Shown: positions 34,369 to 43,905, numbered from the stretch's first letter. The stretch is DNA of 64,000 bases from Bacillota bacterium (GCA_023418915.1 JAEZYU010000004.1:10498-74497); one strand, 5' to 3'. Translations and numbers: made by a program. Notes: generated by a model not told the origin, from the sequence alone.

Positions 34369-37044
34369 GTGGAGATAATTAGTATACAGCCTTTTAAAGG
34401 CAGAAACATATACAGTCACAAACCTGTGATCAAAGCTGTTGTAGATCTGGGGAATCTATATGACACCCCGACCAGGCAAATAGACGGGTTTAATGAATGC
34501 TTGATTAAAATGCTGCCAGGTCTGAAGACTCATGTATGCTCGCTCGGTTATGAAGGAGGATTTGTTGACAGAATGAATGAGGGAACATACCTGGCACATG
34601 TGACCGAGCATACAGTGCTGGAGCTTCAGGGAATGTTGGGCTATGATGTAAGCTACGGCAAAAGCAGGGTCACAGATAACCCTTCAGTGTATTATATTGC
34701 ATTTGAGTACAGAAACGAGAAGCTGGCAATAGAATGTCTGCTGACGGCAGCAGAGATGATAAATATGATAATAGCCGGTAGTGTACCTGACATAAAGGAA
34801 GTAAGGGAGCATTTAAAGAGGACTGCTGCAGAAACCGACATGGGTACCAGCACAGGTGCATTATTTGAGGAGGCACGCAGGAGGAATATCCCAGTTGTGT
34901 GTCTTGACCATTCCAGTGTACTTCAGCTGGGCAACGGTAAATATACCAGGTACCTGGAGGCCTCACTGACGGATAGATCCGGCTGTATAGCTGTTGATGT
35001 TGCAAGCAACAAGCATCTTACAAAGCTGAGGCTGTCTGAAGAAGGTCTTCCTGTACCTCAAGGTGATATTGCCTACACATACAGATCAGCGGCCGTTGCT
35101 GCATCGGCTATCGGCTGGCCTGTAGTCATCAAGCCCTTTGATGCAAGCCAGGGACGGGGTGTGTTTACGAATATCGTTAATTTCAATGAACTCAAGGATG
35201 CATTCAATGCAGCGATCAAGTACAGCTCTGCTGTTATTGTAGAAAGGCATATCCCCGGAAAGGACCACAGGCTTCTTGTGGTCGGAGGGAAAATGGTAGC
35301 GGCAGCAGAACGGAAAGCGCCTGCTGTTATTGGTGATGGGATTCATACTGTCAGGCAGCTTGTTGAAATGGAAAACCAAAATCCATTTCGAGGAGCAGAC
35401 CATGAAAAGCCGTTGACGATAATAAAAATTGACGATATGTCAAGGCAGGTATTGGCCCAAAATGGATATAATGAGAACAGCATACCGGAAGCAGGAAAAA
35501 AAATACTTTTGCGCTATAATGGCAACCTGAGTACAGGTGGTACTGCAAGAGATTGTACAGATGAAGTGCATCCATATAATGCTGAATTGGCAGTAAAAGC
35601 TGCTGAACTGATGGAGCTTGATATTGCAGGAATAGATATAACCTGCGGCGATATAAGTAAGCCACTGAAGGAGGGTGACGGTGCTCTAATAGAGGTAAAT
35701 GCCGCACCTGGCCTGAGGATGCATATATATCCGACAGAAGGCAAATCAAGAAATGTTGCGTTCAGCATAATGGAGAACCTTTACCCCAATGATCAGCCCT
35801 CCAGTATTCCGATCATTTCGGTCACAGGAACCAATGGAAAAACAACAGTGACCAGGATGATCGCCCATACCCTTGGCCTTGACGGTACAGTAGTTGGTAT
35901 AGCATCTACCAGTGGCATTTACATTGGAGGAGAGTGTGTCCATAAAGGCGATAATACTGGTGCATTAAGTGCTGCACGTGTTTTAAGGGATGAAAGAGCA
36001 GAGGCTGCAGTGCTTGAAACGGCACGCGGCGGAATCATAAGAAGAGGTCTTGGCTATGACCTGGCTGACGTCGGCATCATTATCAACATCAGCGATGACC
36101 ACCTTGGACTCGATGGCATAAACACGCTGGAGGAACTGGCGATGGTCAAATCATTAGTGGCCGAGGCAGTAAAGCCTGATGGGAATGCTGTGCTGAATGC
36201 CGATGATAAAATGACGCCGGCCATACTTGAAAGAATCACCTGTAAACCTCTGCTATTCTCATCGAGTATCGATAATGTGCTGATCCAGAAAGAGCTGAAG
36301 GATGGAAACAGGGCAGTTTATTTGAAGGATGGAGCGGTATACAGCTCCATGGGAGGTATTGAAACAATTATTGCACAAGTGGGAGATATACCGGTCACTT
36401 ATGACGGGAAAGCGGTCTGCAATGTTGAAAATTCGCTTGCTGCCATTTCTGCGCTTCTGTCTCTGGGGCTGCCGGCAGAAAGGATCAAAGACGGTATAAC
36501 GAGCTTCAGACCTGATGTGACAACAAATCCCGGCCGATTCAATATCTTTGATATGGGCGGGTTCACTGTGATGCTTGATTATGGTCATAATATAGCCGGC
36601 TACCGCGCAGTTATCGAGATGCTGCGGTGCTATAAGGCTCCCGTTTACACTGGTGTGATAGGAATGCCGGGAGACAGGAGAGACGAGAACATCATAGAGG
36701 TGGGCAGGCTCTGCGGACAATTCTTTTCAAAGCTTTATATCAAAGAAGACAATGACCTTAGGGGCAGGGACGCCGGAGAGGTGGCTGATATTCTTTTTAG
36801 TGCAGCAGTCAGAGAAGGGAGAAATAAAGACAGCATAACTGTCGTTTATCAGGAAGCCCTGGCACTGGAAGCGGCGATTGCGGAAGCTGTACCGGGTGAA
36901 ATGATCGTAATGTTTTATGAGGAACTCGAACCAGCTCTGGCAGTCATTGAAAAAAACAGGAAATCACCGGGTGTTGACAGAGAAGACATTGCGGTCGGAA
37001 AACAAAGTGATAGTGCAGGTATAAGAAAAACAGCAGCAGGATAG
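34369..37044 (+). CDS. cphA: cyanophycin synthetase
   Basis: 891 residues, close to the usual 870-900. CphA polymerises Asp and Arg into cyanophycin using ATP. An N-terminal domain (to about 160) is followed by an ATP-grasp domain (GWPVVIKPFDASQGRGVF; IEVNAAPGLRMH) and a Mur-ligase-like domain with ISVTGTNGKTTVTRMIAHTLG near residue 485, LETARGGIIRRGLGYD, NISDDHLG, and LDYGHNIAGYRAV. All three functional domains appear intact. GTG start with GGAGGAG 7 nt upstream. The last gene of the cassette, followed by a terminator. Confidence 0.95.
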   Translation: MEIISIQPFKGRNIYSHKPVIKAVVDLGNLYDTPTRQIDGFNECLIKMLPGLKTHVCSLGYEGGFVDRMNEGTYLAHVTEHTVLELQGMLGYDVSYGKSRVTDNPSVYYIAFEYRNEKLAIECLLTAAEMINMIIAGSVPDIKEVREHLKRTAAETDMGTSTGALFEEARRRNIPVVCLDHSSVLQLGNGKYTRYLEASLTDRSGCIAVDVASNKHLTKLRLSEEGLPVPQGDIAYTYRSAAVAASAIGWPVVIKPFDASQGRGVFTNIVNFNELKDAFNAAIKYSSAVIVERHIPGKDHRLLVVGGKMVAAAERKAPAVIGDGIHTVRQLVEMENQNPFRGADHEKPLTIIKIDDMSRQVLAQNGYNENSIPEAGKKILLRYNGNLSTGGTARDCTDEVHPYNAELAVKAAELMELDIAGIDITCGDISKPLKEGDGALIEVNAAPGLRMHIYPTEGKSRNVAFSIMENLYPNDQPSSIPIISVTGTNGKTTVTRMIAHTLGLDGTVVGIASTSGIYIGGECVHKGDNTGALSAARVLRDERAEAAVLETARGGIIRRGLGYDLADVGIIINISDDHLGLDGINTLEELAMVKSLVAEAVKPDGNAVLNADDKMTPAILERITCKPLLFSSSIDNVLIQKELKDGNRAVYLKDGAVYSSMGGIETIIAQVGDIPVTYDGKAVCNVENSLAAISALLSLGLPAERIKDGITSFRPDVTTNPGRFNIFDMGGFTVMLDYGHNIAGYRAVIEMLRCYKAPVYTGVIGMPGDRRDENIIEVGRLCGQFFSKLYIKEDNDLRGRDAGEVADILFSAAVREGRNKDSITVVYQEALALEAAIAEAVPGEMIVMFYEELEPALAVIEKNRKSPGVDREDIAVGKQSDSAGIRKTAAG

Positions 37045-37051
37045 CATGATA

Positions 37052-37078
37052 AAAGGGCGGTGTAGATCCGCCCTTTAT
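37052..37078 (+). terminator. Rho-independent terminator after cphA
   Basis: AAAGGGCGG (37052-37060), loop TGTAGAT, CCGCCCTTT (37068-37076). It may serve both cphA and the convergent zinc-ribbon gene. Confidence 0.85.
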
Positions 37079-37102
37079 TATGTCATATTATTGGTTTGAA
37101 AA

Positions 37103-37579
37103 TTAAAGCTTTGTACCGCAATTGGTGCAAAATGCCGAACCTGGAGTCAAAGCAGTTCCGCATGAGGGACACGCAGGAGCCGCCGGCTGCTCGGGAGTCT
37201 GAGTTTCTTCAGCCTTTGGAAGTTCGTTTTTAGCACCGCATTTGGAGCAGAACAGCTGAACTCTGTCCATTTCTGCCCCGCAGGTGACACATGATTTGAT
37301 GCCCTTGACCTCTGCAATTTTTTCTCTCAGAGCCTTGATGTTATCCTCATGGGCTACTATCTGTTCGCAGGCTTCCTTAACTAAATCATCTGCACCGCCG
37401 GTCTGTCTGTAGCTATCAAAGATGGTTTTCCCGATCTGGGAATACAGCTTTTGTATTTTATCTTCTTCTGAGTTTATGTTTCCGTTGAGCTTGGTGACCT
37501 CTACGATCTCGCTTGATTTTTTGGCCGCCGCCTGTGCAGCTTCTCCAACCTTTTTGCCCAGGTTCTCTAAAAATGCCAT
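37103..37579 (-). CDS. double zinc-ribbon protein with helical N terminus
   Basis: 158 residues. The first 90 are helical (FLENLGKKVGEAAQAAAKKSSEIVEVTKLN; QKLYSQIGKTIFDSYRQTG), then two zinc ribbons: CVTCGAEMDRVQLFCSKCGAKN and CPSCGTALTPGSAFCTNCGTKL. Such proteins are common in Clostridia and of unknown function, often thought to be scaffold or nucleic-acid or protein-binding modules. It stands alone on the minus strand. Confidence 0.8.
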   Translation of the reverse strand: MAFLENLGKKVGEAAQAAAKKSSEIVEVTKLNGNINSEEDKIQKLYSQIGKTIFDSYRQTGGADDLVKEACEQIVAHEDNIKALREKIAEVKGIKSCVTCGAEMDRVQLFCSKCGAKNELPKAEETQTPEQPAAPACPSCGTALTPGSAFCTNCGTKL

Positions 37580-37777
37580 TGTGATACCCCCAATCCATAT
37601 ATTTGGTTCCAGTATGCAAATAAATTATACATAACTATTATAAGTAATATTTACAAGATATTCAATAGATGATTTCCCGGCGTATTCCCTGATGTGTTTG
37701 TGATGTATTCTCAGTCATATTCCTTGTCAATAGCAGAGTTAATTGAAAAAATCAATGCTGCTAAAATAGCTAGTCGA

Positions 37778-37835
37778 AGGATGTCCCCCACCTCTCAACG
37801 TATTTTCTGCCCATCTTTGAAACGGAGTGCTAAAA
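37778..37835. repeat. degenerate short copy of the MITE-like element
   Basis: ATGTCCCCCACCTCTCAACG (37781-37800) matches the left part of copies C and D, and CTTTGAAACGGAGTGCTAAA resembles the right end. The middle is deleted. Confidence 0.5.
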
Positions 37836-37838
37836 CAG

Positions 37839-37862
37839 TGATCCCGCCAATAGACGGGATCA
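37839..37862 (-). terminator. terminator hairpin after the Mn catalase gene
   Basis: TGATCCCG (37839-37846) pairs with CGGGATCA (37855-37862). Read on the minus strand it follows the catalase stop and is trailed by CTGTTTTAG. Confidence 0.6.
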
Positions 37863-37892
37863 TATTTTCTGAATAAAAGAATAATAAAACTA

Positions 37893-38564
37893 TCAGTTTG
37901 GCTTAGTGAAGCTTGGCGGCTGCGGATTATTTGCATTGAAATACTGATCCCCCGGCGTTGAGAGATTGAAATACAGCTTGGAATCCTTTGTTATTCCCCA
38001 ATCCTTCAGTGATCCTGTATCCTGTATCCTGTTAAAGGCCTCTCTGAACATCGTATTATGAGCTTCCTCTCTATTTAAAAGGAAATCTATCGTATCCCTG
38101 ACACCTTTATCGTTTATTTGCCTGTGCAGATATTCATATACTGTTTTTGCACGCTGCTCTGCGGCAATATCCGATAGAATGTCTGCAGCCAGATCTCCTG
38201 TCTCATTGACATAAGCGGCAGTCCACATATACCCTGAGGCATTTGCGAGCATCGGTGCAAGACCGGTGAGCGTATGAGCTTCCACGCTGCCCACTGTGGC
38301 ATTAGCCGCATCGAGTACATGCCCGTTCAGCAGATTTATCGTGGTAGCTACCATTTCCATATGGCTCAGCTCTTCAGATGCAATATCAAGAAAAAGGTCT
38401 CTTATTTGCGGATCGTTTATGCGAAAGCTCTGCGAAAGATACTGCATTGCAGCCTTTAGCTCGCCTTGAGGACCGCCAAGCTGTTCCTGGAGCATTGCTG
38501 CATAATTTGGATTTGGTCTGTCGACCTTTACCTCGTGCAAAAGTTTTTTTTCGTGCTTAAACAT
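37893..38564 (-). CDS. manganese catalase, CotJC type
   Basis: About 223 residues. The ferritin-like four-helix fold carries the di-manganese ligands: GELKAAMQYL (Glu), IASEELSHMEMV (E-x-x-H), IAAEQRAKTVYEYL, and NREEAHNTMF (E-x-x-H). It decomposes hydrogen peroxide; the same family includes the spore coat protein CotJC. An ATG further up at 38582 would encode MKGDQL, but this stretch is the ribosome site itself (AAAGGAGAT), so the start is ATG 38564. Single gene, opposite to the following dehydrogenase. Confidence 0.92.
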   Translation of the reverse strand: MFKHEKKLLHEVKVDRPNPNYAAMLQEQLGGPQGELKAAMQYLSQSFRINDPQIRDLFLDIASEELSHMEMVATTINLLNGHVLDAANATVGSVEAHTLTGLAPMLANASGYMWTAAYVNETGDLAADILSDIAAEQRAKTVYEYLHRQINDKGVRDTIDFLLNREEAHNTMFREAFNRIQDTGSLKDWGITKDSKLYFNLSTPGDQYFNANNPQPPSFTKPN

Positions 38565-38796
38565 TAATTGATCTCCTTTCATATCTCCTTGTATTTGTGT
38601 TTATCTGTTGCAAGTATATTATCTGGCACATGCTTGTAAATCATACTATTTGAGATTCTGGCCGGCCGCAGAAGCAGATCAGTCTATTTACAAAACGGTT
38701 GAACAGTCGACAGCCCTGCAGTAAAATGGATAGGAGGGAACGCTTGATGTGAAGAAGCGTCCCCTTACCCCCACTATGCTAGACGAGGTGATTGAT

Positions 38797-39900
38797 ATGC
38801 AGTTTAAGTTTCATATGCCAACCAAGGCATATTTTGGTGAAGGCTGTGTCAGCCAATACGGCAGTGAGCTGACCCGGTTCGGAGATAAGGCGATTATAGT
38901 CACAGGCGGAAAATCAGCCAGAGCAAGCGGAGCCCTTGAGGACATCTGTAATTTGCTTGGGCAGTACAATATTGAGTTTAGTATATTTGACAAAGTGGAA
39001 AACAACCCATCCACAGACACTGTAAAGGACGGAGGCATTGCCGCAAGACAAGCCGGTGCCTGTTTTGTGATAGGGATTGGAGGGGGGTCTCCGCTGGATG
39101 CTGCAAAAGCTGTTGCCGTGCTTGCGGTAAATGATATCGAGCCTGTTCAGCTGTTTACAAACAGCTTTGACAGCAAGCCGCTGCCGATAATAGCTATACC
39201 TACAACTGCGGGAACCGGCAGTGAAGTTACTCCTTATTCGATACTGACCAGAGGGGATCTGAAGACCAAGGTCAGCTTTGGTACGCCGGATACATTTCCC
39301 GCTGTCGCATTTCTGGATCCCAGATATACGCAAAGCCAGCCTGCAGACGTAACGGTCAATACTGCCATAGATGCACTGTCTCATTGTGCTGAGGGTTACT
39401 TGAGCAAAAGAAGCACTCCGGTATCCGATATGCTGGCACAGGAAGGAATCAGGCTGTTTGGACGATGTATAGAGCATTTGCAGAGAGGGAAGGTGGACCT
39501 GGCGGACCGCGGTGAGCTGTTATATGCATCAATGCTTGGCGGAATGGTTATTTCCCATACCGGGACCACAATCGTTCATGGTGCAGGCTATAATTATACG
39601 TACTTCAAAGGTATTCCCCATGGGAAGGCCAACGGCTACCTGATGGCCGAGTATCTGAGATTCAACTATGACCATGCAAAGAATAAAATAGACAAGTTGC
39701 TCGATCTTCTCGGCTTGACCTGTATTGATGAATTTGATAACGTTATTATATCATTGATAGGAAAGGCGCCGTGCCTGACTGATGCGGAGATAGTGGAATA
39801 CGCTGCAATAACCATGACACAGCGAAGCACAGCCTCCAATATCAGGACGGTTCAGGCTGCCGACGACATAGAAGAGATACTGAGAAATGTACAATCATAG
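38797..39900 (+). CDS. iron-containing alcohol dehydrogenase
   Basis: About 367 residues. The NAD-binding GGGSPLDAAKAVAV, TTAGTGSEVTPYSIL, FPAVAFLDP, DALSHCAEGYLS, and the metal ligands in GTTIVHGAGYNYTYFKGIPHGKANG identify the group III alcohol dehydrogenases (butanol/propanediol/lactaldehyde type). Substrate not assignable. The frame runs up to 38749, but GAGGTGAT at 38785-38792 places the start at ATG 38797; the segment before it includes a GAAGCGTCCCCTT copy of the GGGGAC-type motif, supporting that it is noncoding. Confidence 0.9.
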   Translation: MQFKFHMPTKAYFGEGCVSQYGSELTRFGDKAIIVTGGKSARASGALEDICNLLGQYNIEFSIFDKVENNPSTDTVKDGGIAARQAGACFVIGIGGGSPLDAAKAVAVLAVNDIEPVQLFTNSFDSKPLPIIAIPTTAGTGSEVTPYSILTRGDLKTKVSFGTPDTFPAVAFLDPRYTQSQPADVTVNTAIDALSHCAEGYLSKRSTPVSDMLAQEGIRLFGRCIEHLQRGKVDLADRGELLYASMLGGMVISHTGTTIVHGAGYNYTYFKGIPHGKANGYLMAEYLRFNYDHAKNKIDKLLDLLGLTCIDEFDNVIISLIGKAPCLTDAEIVEYAAITMTQRSTASNIRTVQAADDIEEILRNVQS

Positions 39901-40052
39901 CCACTTAATCCAGAGAATAAAAGTATTCCCGCATACTGATGTATTTTCAGCCTTTCAGGCTAAAAAGATTGGCTGCGGGTCGCTCAGATAGAAGGATGAC
40001 AGGCGGATCCGGCAGGTGGGGTTGCTGCAAATGCGGCGCTGGAGGTGAAGGT

Positions 40053-40673
40053 ATGGTAGAGGTCTATTATTATATGCCAGCCAATAAAGCAAGTTATGCT
40101 GTGGACTGCGGCATCAAGTTATCCGAGTGGTACAGCCGTGAAATACGCATCGAAGGAGATAATAAAAAGTGTATTGCAGCGTTGCTGAATCCGAGGGATG
40201 AATATGAAAGGTACATATCAGACGGGTATAAGTGCCTTAAGCTGGAGATACAGCCCAAATATTGTTTTGTGGCCGACAGACTTCTTTATGAGGCAGGAAG
40301 GTCGCATCCAAAAGCTATGGAGCTTTATGAACGATCTATAATCCCTGTCGGAAAGTATATTTTTGGAGAATACAGATTTCCCGAGGTTCTTGTCACCAGC
40401 ACTGTTCTTGGGGAACAGATCAGTATTCCCGGAAAGATGATGGACACACCGCTGCTCTACAATAATTCACAGGAGCTTTACTTCAGCAGCCTGCTGGCGA
40501 AGCTGAAAGAAGAAAATGATGATCTGGATGATACGTTTCTTTACCTTTACTTCAAGTCGTTATGCAGTGAAGGTAAAGCCGATATGATCGAGGACAAGCC
40601 TAACGGTCTTGCCGTGTTTGTACACAAACAGGACAACAAACCGTATACATTCAGAATACCCGGGAGGATCTGA
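40053..40673 (+). CDS. conserved-looking protein of unknown function coupled to birA
   Basis: 206 residues, not recognised. It appears soluble with a mixed alpha/beta composition, a tyrosine-rich N terminus (MVEVYYYMPANKASYAVDCGIKLSEWYSRE), and a block YEAGRSHPKAMELYERSIIPVGKYIFGEYRFPEVLVT. GGAGGTGAAG 2 nt before ATG 40053 is a near-perfect ribosome site; the frame open from 39939 covers a repeat fragment and is not coding. Its stop overlaps the birA start by one base, so it is likely translated with birA. Confidence 0.7.
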   Translation: MVEVYYYMPANKASYAVDCGIKLSEWYSREIRIEGDNKKCIAALLNPRDEYERYISDGYKCLKLEIQPKYCFVADRLLYEAGRSHPKAMELYERSIIPVGKYIFGEYRFPEVLVTSTVLGEQISIPGKMMDTPLLYNNSQELYFSSLLAKLKEENDDLDDTFLYLYFKSLCSEGKADMIEDKPNGLAVFVHKQDNKPYTFRIPGRI

Positions 40674-41716
40674 TGAGATATGACATTCTAAAGCTCTTGA
40701 AGGAAGCAGGTATCGGTTACGTTACGGGAGCTGAGATCGGAAAGCGTTTTGGTGTTTCCAGGTCTGCCATATGGAAGCACATAGCAGAGCTGAGAAGCGA
40801 GGGCTATTCCGTTGAAGCATCCCCCAGAAAAGGATATAGACTTCTTCCCTCCAATGAGTGCCTCAATGCATTTGAAATATCCAATGGTCTTGGAACACAG
40901 GTGGTGGGCAGAAGAGTACTCTATTTTGATACACTTGCATCCACAAACCGACATGCTGCCAGTCTTGCTGCGGAAGGCTGTGAGAATGGTCTGACGGTAG
41001 TCGCAGGAAGGCAGACTCAGGGCAGGGGCAGACTTGGGAGAAGCTGGGAATCGCCTTCTGACAAAGGAATATATCTGTCAGTCGTTCTAAGGCCGCCCAT
41101 GGCACCTGCTGAAACACAGATATTTACACTTGCGGCAGCAACAGCGGCAGTAAAGGCAATAAACAACTCTGCCGGAATCAGGACAGGAATAAAGTGGCCT
41201 AATGATATAGTATCCTGCGGTAAGAAAGTATGCGGAATACTGCTTGAAATGAGTTCTGAAACCGACAGGGTCAATTACATAATACTTGGTATGGGAATAA
41301 ACTACTCGCAGACAGTAGAGGATTTTCCTGAGGAGCTTCGTGACAGGGCTGTTTCCATAGTTTCGGCTGTTGAGTCTGAAGGACAGAATGTCAGCTCATC
41401 GTCAGGTACTATATCTGAATTATCTAAAACCACATCCTCAGGCAGGCTGGCACTGCTTCGTGCACTGCTTCGCGAACTGGATGGTGTCGTGCATGACATA
41501 CTCAATGGCAGACACAGCGGGATATTGGACATATGGAGGGAATACTCCGTTACACTTGGCAGAGAGATAAGGTTTACAATAAGAGATAAGGAATACACAG
41601 GCACAGCGGCAGACATTGCCCCGGATGGCCGGCTGCTGGTGGACTGCAGTGACGGAATGCGTCGTGCTCTTGTATCGGGAGAAATATCTGTGCGGGGCTT
41701 ATATGGATATGTGTAG
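40673..41716 (+). CDS. birA: biotin operon repressor / biotin-protein ligase
   Basis: 347 residues. An N-terminal helix-turn-helix (GAEIGKRFGVSRSAIWKHIAELRSEGYSVEASPRKGYRLL) is followed by the ligase domain: TQGRGRLGRSWESPSDKGIYLSVVLRP (biotinyl-AMP loop), IKWPNDIVSCGKKVCGILLEM, and GMGINYSQ, and by a small C-terminal domain ending VSGEISVRGLYGY. A serine-rich insertion at about residues 237-258 separates ligase and C-terminal domains. The bifunctional form can repress biotin genes; no target operator is visible here. Confidence 0.93.
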   Translation: MRYDILKLLKEAGIGYVTGAEIGKRFGVSRSAIWKHIAELRSEGYSVEASPRKGYRLLPSNECLNAFEISNGLGTQVVGRRVLYFDTLASTNRHAASLAAEGCENGLTVVAGRQTQGRGRLGRSWESPSDKGIYLSVVLRPPMAPAETQIFTLAAATAAVKAINNSAGIRTGIKWPNDIVSCGKKVCGILLEMSSETDRVNYIILGMGINYSQTVEDFPEELRDRAVSIVSAVESEGQNVSSSSGTISELSKTTSSGRLALLRALLRELDGVVHDILNGRHSGILDIWREYSVTLGREIRFTIRDKEYTGTAADIAPDGRLLVDCSDGMRRALVSGEISVRGLYGYV

Positions 41717-41733
41717 AGTAAGTGGAGGAAATA

Positions 41734-42528
41734 ATGGTTATTGATTTCCATGTTCATTGTTTTCCGGATGATATGGCAGATAAAACAATTACTACGCTTG
41801 CAGGTGCGGCAGGCATCCCGCCCATGTCGGACGGCACCGTCGGCGGGATCAAGGCATCAATGGAAAAGGCGGGTATTGATAAATCGGTGATCCTGGGTAT
41901 TGCGACCAGGCCAAAGCATTGCAGAAAGATAACACAATGGTCATCCTCCATTCAGGACGAGAATATCATTGCCTTTGGGTCCATACATCCCGAATGCGGT
42001 GAGTGGGAAGCGGAACTTAAGGCGATGAAGGAAGCCGGCCTCAAAGGCGTAAAATTTCACCCTGATTACCAGAACTTTTTTGTTGATGACCAGAGGATGT
42101 ATCAAGTATATAACAAGGCTGCAGAAATGGGCTTTGTGATGATTTTTCATGCAGGTGTGGATCTGGGAATGCCAAAGCCCTATCACTGTACGCCTGACAG
42201 AATGAAACGGGTCGTCAGGGCGTTCTCTGGAGCCAAAATAATAGCAGCGCATATGGGCGGTTTTGAGTACTGGGACGATGTGGAACGCTGCCTTATCGGA
42301 GAGGATCTTTACCTGGACACTTCGTACAGCCTGCATAAGATGGACAGGGAGCAGTTTGTGCGGATGGTTGACAGGCATGGATATGAAAGGGTTCTGTTTG
42401 CTACGGATTCTCCCTGGGGAGATCAAAGCAACGAGGTTAAAAGACTTCGAAGCATGCCGCTTACTGATGACGCAAAAAATGCCATCATGGGTGTAAACGC
42501 CGCAAAACTGCTGGGGTTGACTTGCTGA
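41734..42528 (+). CDS. amidohydrolase-2 family metal-dependent hydrolase
   Basis: About 264 residues, TIM-barrel hydrolase/decarboxylase family. Metal ligands IDFHVHCFPDD at the N terminus, KFHPDYQNFF, FHAGVDLG, IAAHMGGFEYW, and FATDSPWGDQ. Substrate unknown. GTGGAGG about 6 nt before ATG 41734 selects this start over 41722. It follows birA by 17 nt, so likely co-transcribed. Confidence 0.88.
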   Translation: MVIDFHVHCFPDDMADKTITTLAGAAGIPPMSDGTVGGIKASMEKAGIDKSVILGIATRPKHCRKITQWSSSIQDENIIAFGSIHPECGEWEAELKAMKEAGLKGVKFHPDYQNFFVDDQRMYQVYNKAAEMGFVMIFHAGVDLGMPKPYHCTPDRMKRVVRAFSGAKIIAAHMGGFEYWDDVERCLIGEDLYLDTSYSLHKMDREQFVRMVDRHGYERVLFATDSPWGDQSNEVKRLRSMPLTDDAKNAIMGVNAAKLLGLTC

Positions 42529-42579
42529 TTCATTTAAAATACAATAGATACATTGCTTCATCATATTTGGAGGTTAAGA

Positions 42580-43077
42580 ATGGTAAGAAATCGAAACGGA
42601 AATCAGGCCGAGAGCGGAGCAAATACGGAAAAAAGCCATAACACGCATCAGAAGGAGCGTCAACCCCGGAGCCGTTCAAATCATCAGGGCTATAATTCCA
42701 GGAGCCAGCACCAGGGCCGCCAGCAGAATGGGTCCAGGAACAGTGATGCGCAGAGAGATAAAGGCACATCAGCACAGAACAGCACGTCGGCCGGAGGTCA
42801 GTTCCAGTCATCGCAAAGGAACAATAATCATGGTTCAAGGAGCCATGACGGGCATAACCGTGACAGCGGACAGCAAAGAGGATATTACCGCGACCGGAAC
42901 AGGGATTCGGATAGAGACACGCAGCAAAAGCATTCCGCCCAGCATTACAATAAGCATACCAATTCATACAGAAACAGGGCGGAGGAGACTATCGACGATA
43001 TCAAGCAGGATATAATAAGGCTTGAGAAGGAAATAGAATTAGAGATAAAAGAGATCAGAAGCCTGAAGTTCCTATAA
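42580..43077 (+). CDS. low-complexity Asn/Arg/Ser/Gln/His-rich protein with C-terminal coiled coil
   Basis: About 165 residues. Residues 1-125 are highly polar and basic, rich in N, R, S, Q, G and H with no hydrophobic core, so probably disordered. The last 35 residues (ETIDDIKQDIIRLEKEIELEIKEI) form an acidic coiled coil. No family recognised; possible RNA-binding or spore-associated protein (speculative). GGAGG at 42569-42573 supports ATG 42580. Confidence 0.7.
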   Translation: MVRNRNGNQAESGANTEKSHNTHQKERQPRSRSNHQGYNSRSQHQGRQQNGSRNSDAQRDKGTSAQNSTSAGGQFQSSQRNNNHGSRSHDGHNRDSGQQRGYYRDRNRDSDRDTQQKHSAQHYNKHTNSYRNRAEETIDDIKQDIIRLEKEIELEIKEIRSLKFL

Positions 43078-43128
43078 TGATTTATAGGCTGTGAACGACT
43101 TAAGCCAGGCTGTGTGGAGGAATAGCAA

Positions 43129-43905
43129 TTGCTTCTTGCGATAAATGTCGGAAATACCAATATACGTTTTGGAATATATAATGAAAGAAAACTGATTGCA
43201 CATTGGAAACTCGCTACTAACAGAGGCTGGACGGCTGACGAGTTTGGGATGTATTTTGTGAACTTCTTCAATTATGAGAAGCTCAATATTTCAGATGTTG
43301 AGGCAGTTATCATATCGTCCGTCGTACCACCAATAATGTTTTCCTTTGAGCATGCCATAGAGAGATATATGAAAAGGGATCCGATCATTATCGGTCCGGG
43401 CATCAAGACCGGCATCAACATTAAGTACGAGAACCCTCGTGAGCTCGGAGCAGACAGGATCGTCAACGCAGTGGCGGCCTATGAAATATACGGAGGTCCT
43501 GCGATAGTGGTGGACTTTGGCACTGCCACCACATTTAATGCCATTTCATCAAAGGGTGAATTTCTTGGAGGTGCGATCTGCCCCGGCATACTGATATCTG
43601 CAGAAGCGCTTTATCAGCGCACTGCCAAGCTTCCAAGGATCGACCTGGCAAAGCATGAGGTAGTTATAGGCCGCAATACGGCCGTCAGTATGCAATCCGG
43701 AGTATTCCACGGATATGTGGGACAGGTCAATCATCTTGTCCACAAAATCAAGCAGGAAATGAAGGAAGAGAACATAAAAGTTATAGCCACAGGCGGACTG
43801 GCTAAATTCATCGCTCCTGAAACTGAGTCAATAGGCGAAGTGAATGGCCGGCTCGTACTGGAAGGCTTAAGGATCATATATGAGAAAAACAGGAACGAGG
43901 TCTGA
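43129..43905 (+). CDS. coaX: type III pantothenate kinase
   Basis: 258 residues. CoaX phosphorylates pantothenate in coenzyme A synthesis. The ASKHA-fold motifs are present: MLLAINVGNTNIRFGIY (phosphate 1), ELGADRIVNAVAAYE, IVVDFGTATTFNAIS, GGAICPGI, and VIATGGLAKFI. TTG start with GGAGG at 43116-43120, 8 nt upstream. Linked to birA as in many Clostridia. Confidence 0.95.
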   Translation: MLLAINVGNTNIRFGIYNERKLIAHWKLATNRGWTADEFGMYFVNFFNYEKLNISDVEAVIISSVVPPIMFSFEHAIERYMKRDPIIIGPGIKTGINIKYENPRELGADRIVNAVAAYEIYGGPAIVVDFGTATTFNAISSKGEFLGGAICPGILISAEALYQRTAKLPRIDLAKHEVVIGRNTAVSMQSGVFHGYVGQVNHLVHKIKQEMKEENIKVIATGGLAKFIAPETESIGEVNGRLVLEGLRIIYEKNRNEV

